Origin: UBA1774 sp045223835
Lineage (GTDB): Bacteria > Bacillota > Clostridia > Oscillospirales > Oscillospiraceae
DNA length: 13,925 nucleotides
Reading direction: 5' to 3'
Assembly: GCA_045223835.1 (NCBI GenBank)
Contig: JBGUZS010000005.1
Coordinates: 1-13,925, forward strand
A program made the position numbers and the translations under genes. A model generated the notes under the pieces. That model ran no database searches. It saw only the letters and a program-made list of their open reading frames with translations, and was not told the origin of the DNA. Positions 6,958-12,465 of the stretch are shown in pieces (position 1 is the first letter of the stretch; every line of letters starts with the position of its first letter).

Positions 6958-7802
6958 CAGTTCTCCCTCCATTCCGGAGCCAGGTACTGTTCATCCCGCA
7001 GCTCCACCCACATGGGATTCTTCCATTGTCCGGCGGACTGCTTCCAGCCGCAGAGCTCCAGGCCCCGGGGCAGCGCCCAGCGCCAGAAGGCCCATTCATG
7101 GCTCCCCGGCCCCTCCTCGTAGGTATGGGGGAAGCCCAGGGAATCCAGGAAGCGGTGATACTCCCGGTTCTTTACCACCAGCTGATCGTTGTACCCGCAG
7201 CTCTGATACAGATGGGGCAGGGGAAGACCCGCCTTCAGCAGCTTTTTCGCCAGGTATTCCGGGTTGCCGGGATTCGTGTCCCAGTCCGCCGGATCCCCGT
7301 ACATGGCCCTGAACCGGGCTTCCGTAGCCTTGTCCGCGATGGTTTCCGGGCCCATGAAGCCCCCGCTGAGGGCCAGGGCATGGCCGAAGGTCTCCGGGTA
7401 GCGGAGGGCGGTGACCAGGGCGCCGTAGCCCCCCATGCTCAGCCCGGCCACGGCGGTATCCTCCCGCCTGTCCGACAGGGGAAAGCTCTTCCGGGTGAAG
7501 TCCACCAGCTCCTTCCCCACATACTCCCCATAGCGGGAGCCGCTGAGGGACTGGTCCATATAGGCGCTGTTCTCCCCCGAGGGCATGACGATGGCGCAGT
7601 CATACTGCCGGCTCCAGCCCACCACGTCCGTATTCAGCAGCCAGTCCGTATGGTCGCCCCGGAAGCCGTTCAGGAGGTACAGGGTACGGCAGGTTTCCCC
7701 CGCCTTCCGGCCCATGCGGTCCGGCAGCAGCACGTTGACGGGCACCGTGTGCAGCAGGCTGGAGGAAAAGAAGCTCACTTGAAACCAGGCCAATCTGCTC
7801 AT
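6957..7802 (-). CDS. Esterase 1, alpha/beta hydrolase of the esterase D / tributyrin esterase type
   Basis: A 281-residue alpha/beta hydrolase. GLSMGGYG gives nucleophile Ser122; Asp206 (Tyr-Asn-Asp-Gln) and His235 (Gly-Ser-His-Glu) complete the expected triad. Leu-Tyr-Leu-Leu-Asn-Gly replaces the usual His-Gly of the oxyanion strand with Asn-Gly (residues 41-46). It carries about 20 more residues at the C-terminus than its downstream paralogue. It is the first gene of the operon. The start at 7802 was chosen because the conserved part begins there. AGAGAAAGG abuts the ATG, so the spacing is unusually short; an ATG about 13 codons upstream (near 7841) is an alternative. The reading frame remains open far upstream across the opposite-strand DUF2284 gene, but that extension is not real coding sequence. 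Substrate unknown; cytosolic. Confidence 0.9.
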   Translation of the reverse strand: MSRLAWFQVSFFSSSLLHTVPVNVLLPDRMGRKAGETCRTLYLLNGFRGDHTDWLLNTDVVGWSRQYDCAIVMPSGENSAYMDQSLSGSRYGEYVGKELVDFTRKSFPLSDRREDTAVAGLSMGGYGALVTALRYPETFGHALALSGGFMGPETIADKATEARFRAMYGDPADWDTNPGNPEYLAKKLLKAGLPLPHLYQSCGYNDQLVVKNREYHRFLDSLGFPHTYEEGPGSHEWAFWRWALPRGLELCGWKQSAGQWKNPMWVELRDEQYLAPEWREN

Positions 7803-7824
7803 CCTTTCTCTGATCGCATTCTGT

Positions 7825-7860
7825 AATATACAATTTACCATATTAGCGCAAGCAGGACAA
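7825..7860 (-). promoter_or_regulatory. Putative promoter of the esterase-tldDE-MATE-SIMPL operon
   Basis: Read on the minus strand, TTGTCC (7860-7855) is followed after 17 bases by TAAATT (7837-7832), each matching 4 of 6 consensus positions. An overlapping alternative is TTGCGC (7851-7846) with TATATT (7830-7825), a better -10 but with a 15-base spacer. This is the only AT-rich patch upstream of the operon and lies 20-60 bases from the first start codon. Which hexamer pair is used is uncertain. Confidence 0.5.
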
Positions 7861-7895
7861 GGGGTTCCGCGGCCGGCGGGCGGAGGGACACGCCC

Positions 7896-7922
7896 ATTCA
7901 TGATGCGTTTCGCATCATGAAT
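7896..7922. promoter_or_regulatory. Perfect 12-bp palindrome, candidate operator
   Basis: ATTCATGATGCG (7896-7907), a TTT spacer, then CGCATCATGAAT (7911-7922): twelve of twelve bases pair. There is no T-run after either arm, and it does not sit at the end of a gene but between two divergent promoters, so a dimeric regulator's binding site is more likely than a terminator. The inner half-site TGATGCG is a reasonable helix-turn-helix recognition sequence. No regulator gene for it is visible in the window. Confidence 0.6.
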
Positions 7923-8002
7923 AAACCCAGAGCTTGCCCGCGGAGCCGTTCCCCGCCGGGTCCCGCCTTTTCCCCTCTCCCCGACCTGGCCGCTCCCCGG
8001 GC

Positions 8003-8031
8003 TTGTAATCTCTTCCAATCCCTGATAAAAT
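8003..8031 (+). promoter_or_regulatory. Promoter of the DUF2284 gene
   Basis: TTGTAA (8003-8008), exactly 17 bases, then TAAAAT (8026-8031): 4 of 6 and 5 of 6 matches to the sigma-A consensus. The predicted start of transcription near 8038 leaves a leader of only about 14 bases, which contains the ribosome binding site AGGA at 8041-8044. Confidence 0.7.
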
Positions 8032-8051
8032 CCGGGAGAAAGGATGTGACC

Positions 8052-8594
8052 ATGATGCCGGATATGGAAAAACTGGGCAAGCTGGCGGAGGAATACGGCT
8101 TCACCGCCTGGGGCGAGCTGGATATGAAGACCCTGGAATTCAAGCCGGAGGTCCGGGATATGTGCAAGGCCAATACCTGCGGCCAGTGGGACCGGACCTG
8201 GGCCTGTCCCCCCGCCTGCGGAACCCTGGAGGAGATGCGGGAGCGGGTGGAGAAATACCGCAGCGGCTTCCTGGTGCAGACCGTGGGCCAGATGGAGGAC
8301 AGCTTCGATATCGAGACCATGATGGAGACCGCGGCGAACCACAAGAAGAACTTCGACGCCCTCTGGGACGAGCTGAAAAAGGCGTATCCCGGCCTGATGG
8401 CCATGGGCACCGGCGGCTGCAGCCGCTGCCAGAAGTGCACCTATCCCGACGCCCCCTGCCGCTTTCCGGACAAGCTCTGCCCCTCCATGGAGGGCTGCGG
8501 CCTGGTGGTGAACGAGGTATGCACCGCCAACGGCCTGAAATACAACCACGGGAAGGACACCATCTGCTACACCGGCTGCTTCCTGCTGGAGTAA
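8052..8594 (+). CDS. DUF2284 cysteine-rich putative metal-binding protein
   Basis: A 180-residue protein with 13 cysteines, matching the DUF2284 family of predicted metal-binding proteins. Cysteine layout: C38-x4-C43-x8-C52-Pro-Pro-x-C56 in the first half; C123-x2-C126-x2-C129-x6-C136-x6-C143, then C149, C157, C172 and C176 in the second. The CxxCxxC core and the many extra cysteines suggest one or more iron-sulfur clusters, which is inference. The start at 8052 (ATG ATG) follows AGGA by 7 bases and begins the conserved region; the frame is open upstream to 7917, but that part lies upstream of the promoter. It is monocistronic, divergent from operon A and convergent with the UroD/MtaA-like gene. 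Members are often seen near corrinoid-dependent methyltransferase genes in anaerobes, but the biochemical role is unknown. Confidence 0.88.
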   Translation: MMPDMEKLGKLAEEYGFTAWGELDMKTLEFKPEVRDMCKANTCGQWDRTWACPPACGTLEEMRERVEKYRSGFLVQTVGQMEDSFDIETMMETAANHKKNFDALWDELKKAYPGLMAMGTGGCSRCQKCTYPDAPCRFPDKLCPSMEGCGLVVNEVCTANGLKYNHGKDTICYTGCFLLE

Positions 8595-8745
8595 AGGAGG
8601 ACGCCTGCCGGGGGATTCCCGCATCCCGCCCCCGGTCCAAGGACGAGGCTGCATCAGAAAAAAAGAGACCCGCCCGGGGAGCGCTGAACGGCGCACCCGG
8701 ACGGGCTGTTCTTTGCCTGGGATCGGAGGAGCTCTGCCCGGAGCT
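8595..8745. other. Convergent intergenic region
   Basis: The 151 bases between the DUF2284 stop and the UroD-like stop hold no gene. Besides the terminator at 8656-8707 there is a short inverted repeat, CCGGGGG (8608-8614) with CCCCCGG (8629-8635), which has no T-run and may only stabilise the DUF2284 transcript end. Confidence 0.6.
8656..8707 (-). terminator. Strong rho-independent terminator of the UroD/MtaA-like gene
   Basis: On the minus strand CCCGTCCGGG (8705-8696) pairs with CCCGGGCGGG (8678-8669) with a single G-T wobble. An inner GCGC/GCGC stem extends the hairpin, and it is followed by TCTC and seven T residues (complement of the A-run 8658-8664). It lies about 40 bases beyond the stop of the minus-strand gene. 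On the plus strand the tail CTGTTCTTT is weaker, so it may also serve the DUF2284 gene. Confidence 0.88.
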
Positions 8746-9798
8746 TCAAACGTTGGGGATGGGATAGAACCGGTTGACCTGGCCCCAGAGCTTGGCCTTG
8801 TGGTAGCCCAGGTTGACGACTTCAAAGAACTTATCGATGTTCGCCAGGGGAGTCGCGGCGGTGATGTCGCAGCCGGAGGAGATCATAAAGTTCTCGAAGA
8901 CCATGCATTTCCGCAGGAGGGCCTGGGTATCCAAGGCCATCTTATCGGTGCTGTCGCACATGAAGACGGCGGAGGGGCTGATGTTGCCCATGACGATCAC
9001 ATCCCTGGGCAGGGCGTTGAGCAGCTGCCACATATCCGCCTTATCGCCGAAATGGAACATCTTCGCCCCGGTGGCGACGACGCCGTCCACCTTCTTCTCG
9101 ATGGCGTTGGAGCAGTTATGATAGCAGAAGACGAAATCCCGGTCCTGCAGCTCGTCGATGATCCGGCGCACATATCGGGAGGAGAATTCCTGCATGGGAC
9201 CGGGGGACATGAGGCCGGCCAGCGGCTCCGCCATGATGACCCCGTTGGCGCCCATTTCCTTCATGGCTCGGATATATTTCAGCAGGAACTGAGTGCATTT
9301 TTCCAGTACGGAATGGACGAGCTCGGGCTCCTCGTAGGTCAGGAGCAGGATCTCGTTCACATCCATCAGACGGCCCGCCATGGAGAAGGGGCCGGTGCAG
9401 TTGGCAAATACGGGCCGGTCGGTCACCAGGGTCAGGCATTTGCCCAGGGCCCGGAGGACCTTGCCCGTTCTCCCCGCGCCCAGCGCCGGGACCTCCAAAG
9501 CATCGGCTTCCTCCTGGGTGGAGATGAGCTGCCCGGTGATGGTAGGGATATCGTCGGTATGGTAGGTGCATTTCGCGCCGAAGGCTTCCGCCTCCACAGA
9601 CAGGTCCATATACGTGGTGGCGAAGGGCATGTTGTACCGGTCCGCGATCAGGCGGACCCCCAGGGCCATTTCGCTGGAGGAATTCACCAGCCGGTCCACC
9701 GTGATGAACAGCTGCTGTACGGCGGGATAGGATAGGAGGGGCATGGCTTTTTTGTTCTGCGTCGCGATCTGCTCGCGGATCCAGAGGTCCATATTCAT
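8746..9798 (-). CDS. Uroporphyrinogen decarboxylase (URO-D) family, MtaA/CmuA-type methyltransferase-like protein
   Basis: A 350-residue TIM-barrel protein of the URO-D family. The zinc motif of the MtaA/CmuA methylcobamide methyltransferase branch, His-x-Cys followed by a distant Cys, is present as H227-N-C229 (in Tyr-His-Asn-Cys-Ser) and C310 (Ser-Ser-Gly-Cys-Asp). It is therefore more likely a methyl-transfer enzyme than a heme-pathway decarboxylase; no other heme gene is nearby. Zinc would activate a thiol acceptor for a methyl group from a corrinoid protein. No corrinoid (B12-binding) protein or activator is in the window, so the substrate is unknown. Start: four in-frame ATGs are close together (9807, 9804, 9798, 9792); 9798 is best spaced from the GGGAG ribosome binding site. 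It has its own promoter and terminator. Confidence 0.87.
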   Translation of the reverse strand: MNMDLWIREQIATQNKKAMPLLSYPAVQQLFITVDRLVNSSSEMALGVRLIADRYNMPFATTYMDLSVEAEAFGAKCTYHTDDIPTITGQLISTQEEADALEVPALGAGRTGKVLRALGKCLTLVTDRPVFANCTGPFSMAGRLMDVNEILLLTYEEPELVHSVLEKCTQFLLKYIRAMKEMGANGVIMAEPLAGLMSPGPMQEFSSRYVRRIIDELQDRDFVFCYHNCSNAIEKKVDGVVATGAKMFHFGDKADMWQLLNALPRDVIVMGNISPSAVFMCDSTDKMALDTQALLRKCMVFENFMISSGCDITAATPLANIDKFFEVVNLGYHKAKLWGQVNRFYPIPNV

Positions 9799-9841
9799 GG
9801 TCATCATCTCCCTGTCATAATGGAATCTTCTCTCTGAGCAC

Positions 9842-9870
9842 AGTATAACAGATGCGGGAGGAAAAGCCAA
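9842..9870 (-). promoter_or_regulatory. Promoter of the UroD/MtaA-like gene
   Basis: On the minus strand TTGGCT (9870-9865), 17 bases, then TATACT (9847-9842), matching 4 of 6 and 5 of 6 consensus positions. The predicted transcript starts near 9835, giving a leader of about 37 bases with GGGAG before the start codons. Confidence 0.75.
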
Positions 9871-9935
9871 CGGCGTTTCCCAAAAGTCACGGCTCTTCCG
9901 CCCCGCCTTCGGATCGGGGGCCGCGCAGCCGCGTA

Positions 9936-9964
9936 TTGACACGGCGGGCGGAGAAGGATACAAT
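9936..9964 (+). promoter_or_regulatory. Near-consensus promoter of the azlCD-alkD-vanX operon
   Basis: A perfect TTGACA (9936-9941), exactly 17 bases, then TACAAT (9959-9964). This is the strongest promoter in the window by match to the sigma-A consensus. The expected transcript start is near 9971, leaving a leader of about 44 bases. Confidence 0.85.
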
Positions 9965-9977
9965 CGGCGCGGTAAAA

Positions 9978-10004
9978 CGGTAAAGCGCAGCCTGCGCTGC
10001 ACCG
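9978..10004 (+). promoter_or_regulatory. Leader hairpin before the azlC ribosome binding site
   Basis: CGGT (9978-9981) pairs with ACCG (10001-10004), and AGCGCA (9984-9989) pairs with TGCGCT (9993-9998) around a GCC loop, separated by a 2x2 internal loop. The stem ends two bases before GGAGGAGG (10007-10014), which abuts the ATG. A copy of CGGT at 9970-9973 could compete for the 3' arm. It could modulate translation, but no known riboswitch or T-box feature is seen. Confidence 0.4.
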
Positions 10005-10014
10005 CCGGAGGAGG

Positions 10015-10722
10015 ATGCGGGAAGCTTTGAAGGGGAGAACGGTCAAACAGGCTTTTTTGAAATCGGTCCCCGTGATGGCGGGCTATCTTGTGCTGGGGAT
10101 CGGCTTCGGCGTGCTGATGCATAACGCCGGGTACGGCCTCCTGTGGGTCCTTGCCATGAGCATGCTGATCTATGCCGGATCCATGCAGTATGTGGGCGTG
10201 GGGCTGCTCTCCGGCGGGGCCGCGGTGATCACCGCGATCCTGACAACCATCATGGTGAATGCCCGCCACCTGTTCTACAGCATATCCATGATCCGGCTCA
10301 ATCGGGATGCCGGAAGGTATAAGCCGTACCTGATCTTTGCCCTGACGGACGAGACCTATTCCCTGCTGTGCGGCGGGGAGGCCCCCAGTCCGGAGGACGC
10401 TGACCTCTACCGGTTTCTGGTCTCCCTGTTCAACCATAGCTACTGGGTGCTCGGCAGCGTTCTGGGGAGTCTGCTGGGCGCGGCGCTCCCCTTTTCCACG
10501 GAGGGGATCGAATTCAGCATGACGGCGCTGTTCCTGGCGGCCTTTGCGGAGCAGTGGGGCAGGACGGGAAACCGGATCCCCGCGGCTGTGGGGCTGATGG
10601 GTACACTTCTTTCTCTGGTGGCCTTCGGCCCGGAGCGGTTCCTGATCCCGGCTATGCTGCTGATCACCCTGGTCCTGACGCTGCTCCGCGGACGCCTGGG
10701 AGACAGGGGGGCGGAAGCATGA
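10015..10722 (+). CDS. azlC: AzlC family branched-chain amino acid exporter, large subunit
   Basis: A 235-residue membrane protein of the AzlC family. Together with AzlD it forms an exporter for branched-chain amino acids or related compounds (Corynebacterium BrnFE and B. subtilis AzlCD are the known examples). Visible features: an N-terminal Pro-Val-Met-Ala-Gly-Tyr-Leu-Val-Leu-Gly helix, Tyr-Ala-Gly-Ser-Met-Gln-Tyr near residue 55, and Asn-Ala-Arg-His-Leu-Phe-Tyr-Ser near residue 82, both family hallmarks, plus several further hydrophobic segments. First gene of a four-gene operon. GGAGGAGG directly abuts the chosen ATG, an unusually close spacing; a TTG at codon 5 would be a better spaced alternative. 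Its stop overlaps the azlD start (ATGA). Exact substrate not determined. Confidence 0.93.
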   Translation: MREALKGRTVKQAFLKSVPVMAGYLVLGIGFGVLMHNAGYGLLWVLAMSMLIYAGSMQYVGVGLLSGGAAVITAILTTIMVNARHLFYSISMIRLNRDAGRYKPYLIFALTDETYSLLCGGEAPSPEDADLYRFLVSLFNHSYWVLGSVLGSLLGAALPFSTEGIEFSMTALFLAAFAEQWGRTGNRIPAAVGLMGTLLSLVAFGPERFLIPAMLLITLVLTLLRGRLGDRGAEA

Positions 10723-11042
10723 ACAGCCTGGGTCATTCCGCGGTCCTGGTGGCCGTCATGTCCGCCGGCACGATCCTTCTCCGCTTTTTGCCCTTCCTCC
10801 TTTTCCGGAAACGGGTACCCTCGTATGTCCTCTATCTGGGAAAGGTGCTGCCTCCCGCCATGATCGGGCTGCTGGTGATCTACTGCCTCAGAAATACGGC
10901 GATCCTCGCCGCGCCCTTCGGGATACCGGAGCTCATCGGGGTGCTGTCGGTCCTGGGGCTGCAGATATGGAAGCATAATTCCCTGCTGAGCATCCTGGCG
11001 GGGACGGGGATCTATATGCTGCTGGTGCAGACGGTATTCTGA
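10719..11042 (+). CDS. azlD: AzlD family branched-chain amino acid exporter, small subunit
   Basis: A 107-residue membrane protein of the AzlD family, the usual length for this small partner of AzlC. It has three to four hydrophobic segments. The family-typical Arg-Phe-Leu-Pro-Phe-Leu-Leu-Phe is in the first third, and Gly-Lys-Val-Leu-Pro-Pro-Ala-Met (residues ~42-49) begins the next helix. The start at 10719 overlaps the last bases of azlC as ATGA, so the two subunits are translationally coupled, as expected for a stoichiometric complex. The frame is open upstream into azlC, but those residues are a shadow of azlC and not part of AzlD. Confidence 0.92.
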   Translation: MNSLGHSAVLVAVMSAGTILLRFLPFLLFRKRVPSYVLYLGKVLPPAMIGLLVIYCLRNTAILAAPFGIPELIGVLSVLGLQIWKHNSLLSILAGTGIYMLLVQTVF

Positions 11043-11086
11043 GGCGGGAACCGGCCTGCGCCGGCATGAAAGGGGGAGGGGAAGCG

Positions 11087-11791
11087 ATGGAAGCCATGAT
11101 CGAAGAGCTCCGGGAGGAACTGTTCCGGCTGCGGGACGGGGAATACCGGGATTTTCAGCGAAAGCTCATCCCGACGGTGGAGCCGGAGGCCTTCATCGGG
11201 GTGCGCACGCCGGCGCTGCGGCGCTTTGCCCGGGAGCTGATGAGGCGGGGGGAGGCTGACCCGTTTCTGGATGCGCTGCCCCACCGGTATTTCGATGAAA
11301 ATCAGCTGCATGCGTTTATCCTGTCGGAAATGAAGGATTTTGCGCAATGCCTGGAGGAGGTCGACCGCTTCCTGCCGTATATCGATAACTGGGCTACCTG
11401 CGACCAGCTCTCCCCGAAGGTCTTTGCCCGGCGCCGGGGGGAGCTGACTGCGCCCATCCGGGCGTGGATCCGGTCCGGGCAGACCTATGCGGTCCGCTTC
11501 GGGATCGGGATGCTCATGCAGCATTTCCTGGACGAGGACTTTGATCCGGCTTACCCGGAGATGGTGGCGGAGCTCCGGTCGGAGGAATACTATGTGAACA
11601 TGATGATCGCCTGGTATTTTGCCACGGCCCTGGCGAAGCGGTATGAGGATGCGCTCCCCTTCCTGGAGGAGAAGCGGCTGGCCCCCTGGACCCATAACAA
11701 GGCGATCCGGAAGGCGCTGGAGAGTTACCGGATCGGGCCGGAGCAGAAGGCGTATCTGCGGAGACTGAAAATTGATGCGGCAAGAGCGTGA
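11087..11791 (+). CDS. AlkD-type DNA alkylation repair protein (HEAT-like repeat DNA glycosylase)
   Basis: A 234-residue all-helical protein of the AlkD/AlkC-like DNA glycosylase family, which removes alkylated bases such as N3- and N7-alkyl purines. In Bacillus AlkD the key residues are a Trp and an Asp four positions later; here W102 and D106 (Asn-Trp-Ala-Thr-Cys-Asp) match that spacing. Trp176 (Ala-Trp-Tyr-Phe-Ala) is a good match for the second aromatic. The C-terminal Trp-Thr-His-Asn-Lys-Ala-Ile-Arg-Lys motif is also typical of the family. Start 11087 is preferred over the ATG at 11066, because GGGGGAGGGG lies between them at correct spacing. It follows azlD by 44 bases, holding a small CCGGC/GCCGG stem. 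Its 3' end overlaps the next gene by 17 bases. Confidence 0.9.
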   Translation: MEAMIEELREELFRLRDGEYRDFQRKLIPTVEPEAFIGVRTPALRRFARELMRRGEADPFLDALPHRYFDENQLHAFILSEMKDFAQCLEEVDRFLPYIDNWATCDQLSPKVFARRRGELTAPIRAWIRSGQTYAVRFGIGMLMQHFLDEDFDPAYPEMVAELRSEEYYVNMMIAWYFATALAKRYEDALPFLEEKRLAPWTHNKAIRKALESYRIGPEQKAYLRRLKIDAARA

Positions 11792-12425
11792 CGCGGCCCC
11801 GCCGGGCTTTGTCCTCCTGAGCGAGGCCGTTCCGGACGTGCTCCTGGAGCTCCGGTATTTCTCCGGCGATAATTTCGTGGGGGAACGGATCAAGGGGTAT
11901 GAGGAGCCCGCCGCGCTGCTGACCGGGGAGGCCGCCGCCGCGCTGAAGGGGGCGAGCGACGAGCTGCTCCCCCGGGGGTATCGGCTGAAGATCTTCGACG
12001 CTTACCGGCCCCGGATGGCTGTGGACCATTTCCTGAGCTGGGCAAAGGATCCCTCGGATACCCGGGTGAAGGCGATCTACTATCCGGAGCTGGATAAAGC
12101 GGAGCTTTTCGCCCGGGGGTATATCGCGGAACGCTCCGCGCACAGCCGGGGCAGCACCGTGGATCTGACCCTCGTTGATCTGCGCTCGGGGCGGGAGGCG
12201 GACATGGGCGGGCCCTTCGACTATTTCGGCCCCCTCAGCCGCCCGGATTATCCGGATATTTCGCCGGAGCAGCATGCCAACCGCATGCTGCTGCGGGAGG
12301 TCATGCTGGCCCACGGCTTCCTGCCCCTGGAGGAGGAATGGTGGCACTTCACCCTGGCGAATGAACCCTGGCCCGATACCTATTTCACCTTCCCGGTGAG
12401 AAACAAAGCGGCAGCAGATGGATAG
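11775..12425 (+). CDS. VanX-type D-alanyl-D-alanine dipeptidase (M15D)
   Basis: A 216-residue zinc D,D-dipeptidase. Zinc ligands and catalytic residues of VanX are all present: Ser-x-His-Ser-Arg-Gly with H123 and D130, then Glu188-Trp-Trp-His191; Asp-Ala-Tyr-Arg-Pro gives the conserved R78. It hydrolyses D-Ala-D-Ala and perhaps other D-Ala dipeptides. No vanH, vanA/B or vanRS gene is present, so a housekeeping role such as cell-wall dipeptide recycling (as for E. coli DdpX) is more likely than glycopeptide resistance. No signal peptide, so cytosolic. The ATG at 11775 lies inside the alkD end (17-base overlap); a TTG at 11772 is an alternative start. GGAG at 11759-11762 is rather far from the ATG. 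The stop codon lies within the terminator stem. Confidence 0.93.
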   Translation: MRQERDAAPPGFVLLSEAVPDVLLELRYFSGDNFVGERIKGYEEPAALLTGEAAAALKGASDELLPRGYRLKIFDAYRPRMAVDHFLSWAKDPSDTRVKAIYYPELDKAELFARGYIAERSAHSRGSTVDLTLVDLRSGREADMGGPFDYFGPLSRPDYPDISPEQHANRMLLREVMLAHGFLPLEEEWWHFTLANEPWPDTYFTFPVRNKAAADG

Positions 12426-12452
12426 GCCTTCTGTCCATCTGCTGCATTTTTC
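12411..12452 (+). terminator. Rho-independent terminator of the azlCD-alkD-vanX operon, stop codon in the stem
   Basis: Fifteen bases (12411-12425) pair with 12431-12445 around a GCCTT loop, with one G-T wobble: the 5' arm is GCAGCAGATGGATAG. ATTTTTCT follows on the plus strand. The last five codons of the vanX-like gene, including its TAG, form the 5' arm. On the minus strand the sequence beyond the stem reads CGCTTTGTTTCTC, so it probably also terminates the convergent D-lyxose isomerase gene, which ends at 12466. Confidence 0.9.
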
Positions 12453-12465
12453 TGCCCTTGGTATT

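Larger units (their letters stand above)
7803..8051. other. Divergent intergenic region between operon A and DUF2284 gene
   Basis: A 249-base region with divergent promoters: one for the minus-strand esterase-to-SIMPL operon at the left end and one for the DUF2284 gene at the right end. A 27-base palindrome lies between them. The section 7861-7895 is GC-rich and featureless. No protein-coding frame is believable: both the plus-strand extension of DUF2284 (from 7917) and the minus-strand extension of esterase 1 have low-complexity Arg/Pro/Ser-rich translations. Confidence 0.7.
9799..10014. other. Divergent intergenic region between UroD-like gene and azlC
   Basis: 216 bases with two back-to-back promoters (minus strand 9842-9870, plus strand 9936-9964) separated by about 65 bases. 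The spacer contains a short GC-rich inverted repeat, CCCCG/CGGGG near 9901-9919. No coding frame is credible; the minus-strand frame reaching upstream of the UroD-like gene has Arg/Pro-rich low-complexity translation. Confidence 0.7.

Noticed and set aside
2085..7802. RiPP biosynthetic cluster centred on TldD/TldE
   Set aside because: No precursor peptide frame, cyclodehydratase, radical SAM or lanthionine synthetase gene is found in the window; the gaps between the operon genes are too short to hide one.
7803..8825. N-terminal extension of esterase 1 by about 340 residues on the minus strand
   Set aside because: It runs antisense through the DUF2284 gene and both promoters, has no family similarity, and the esterase is complete from the start at 7802.
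9799..10437. N-terminal extension of the UroD/MtaA-like gene on the minus strand
   Set aside because: It crosses the promoter of the gene itself and the azlC coding region; the conserved protein begins at the clustered ATGs near 9798.
11775..12425. Glycopeptide (vancomycin) resistance cluster suggested by the VanX-type gene
   Set aside because: No vanH, D-Ala-D-Lac ligase, vanRS or vanY gene is present; the neighbours are azlCD and alkD, so a housekeeping dipeptidase is the simpler reading.
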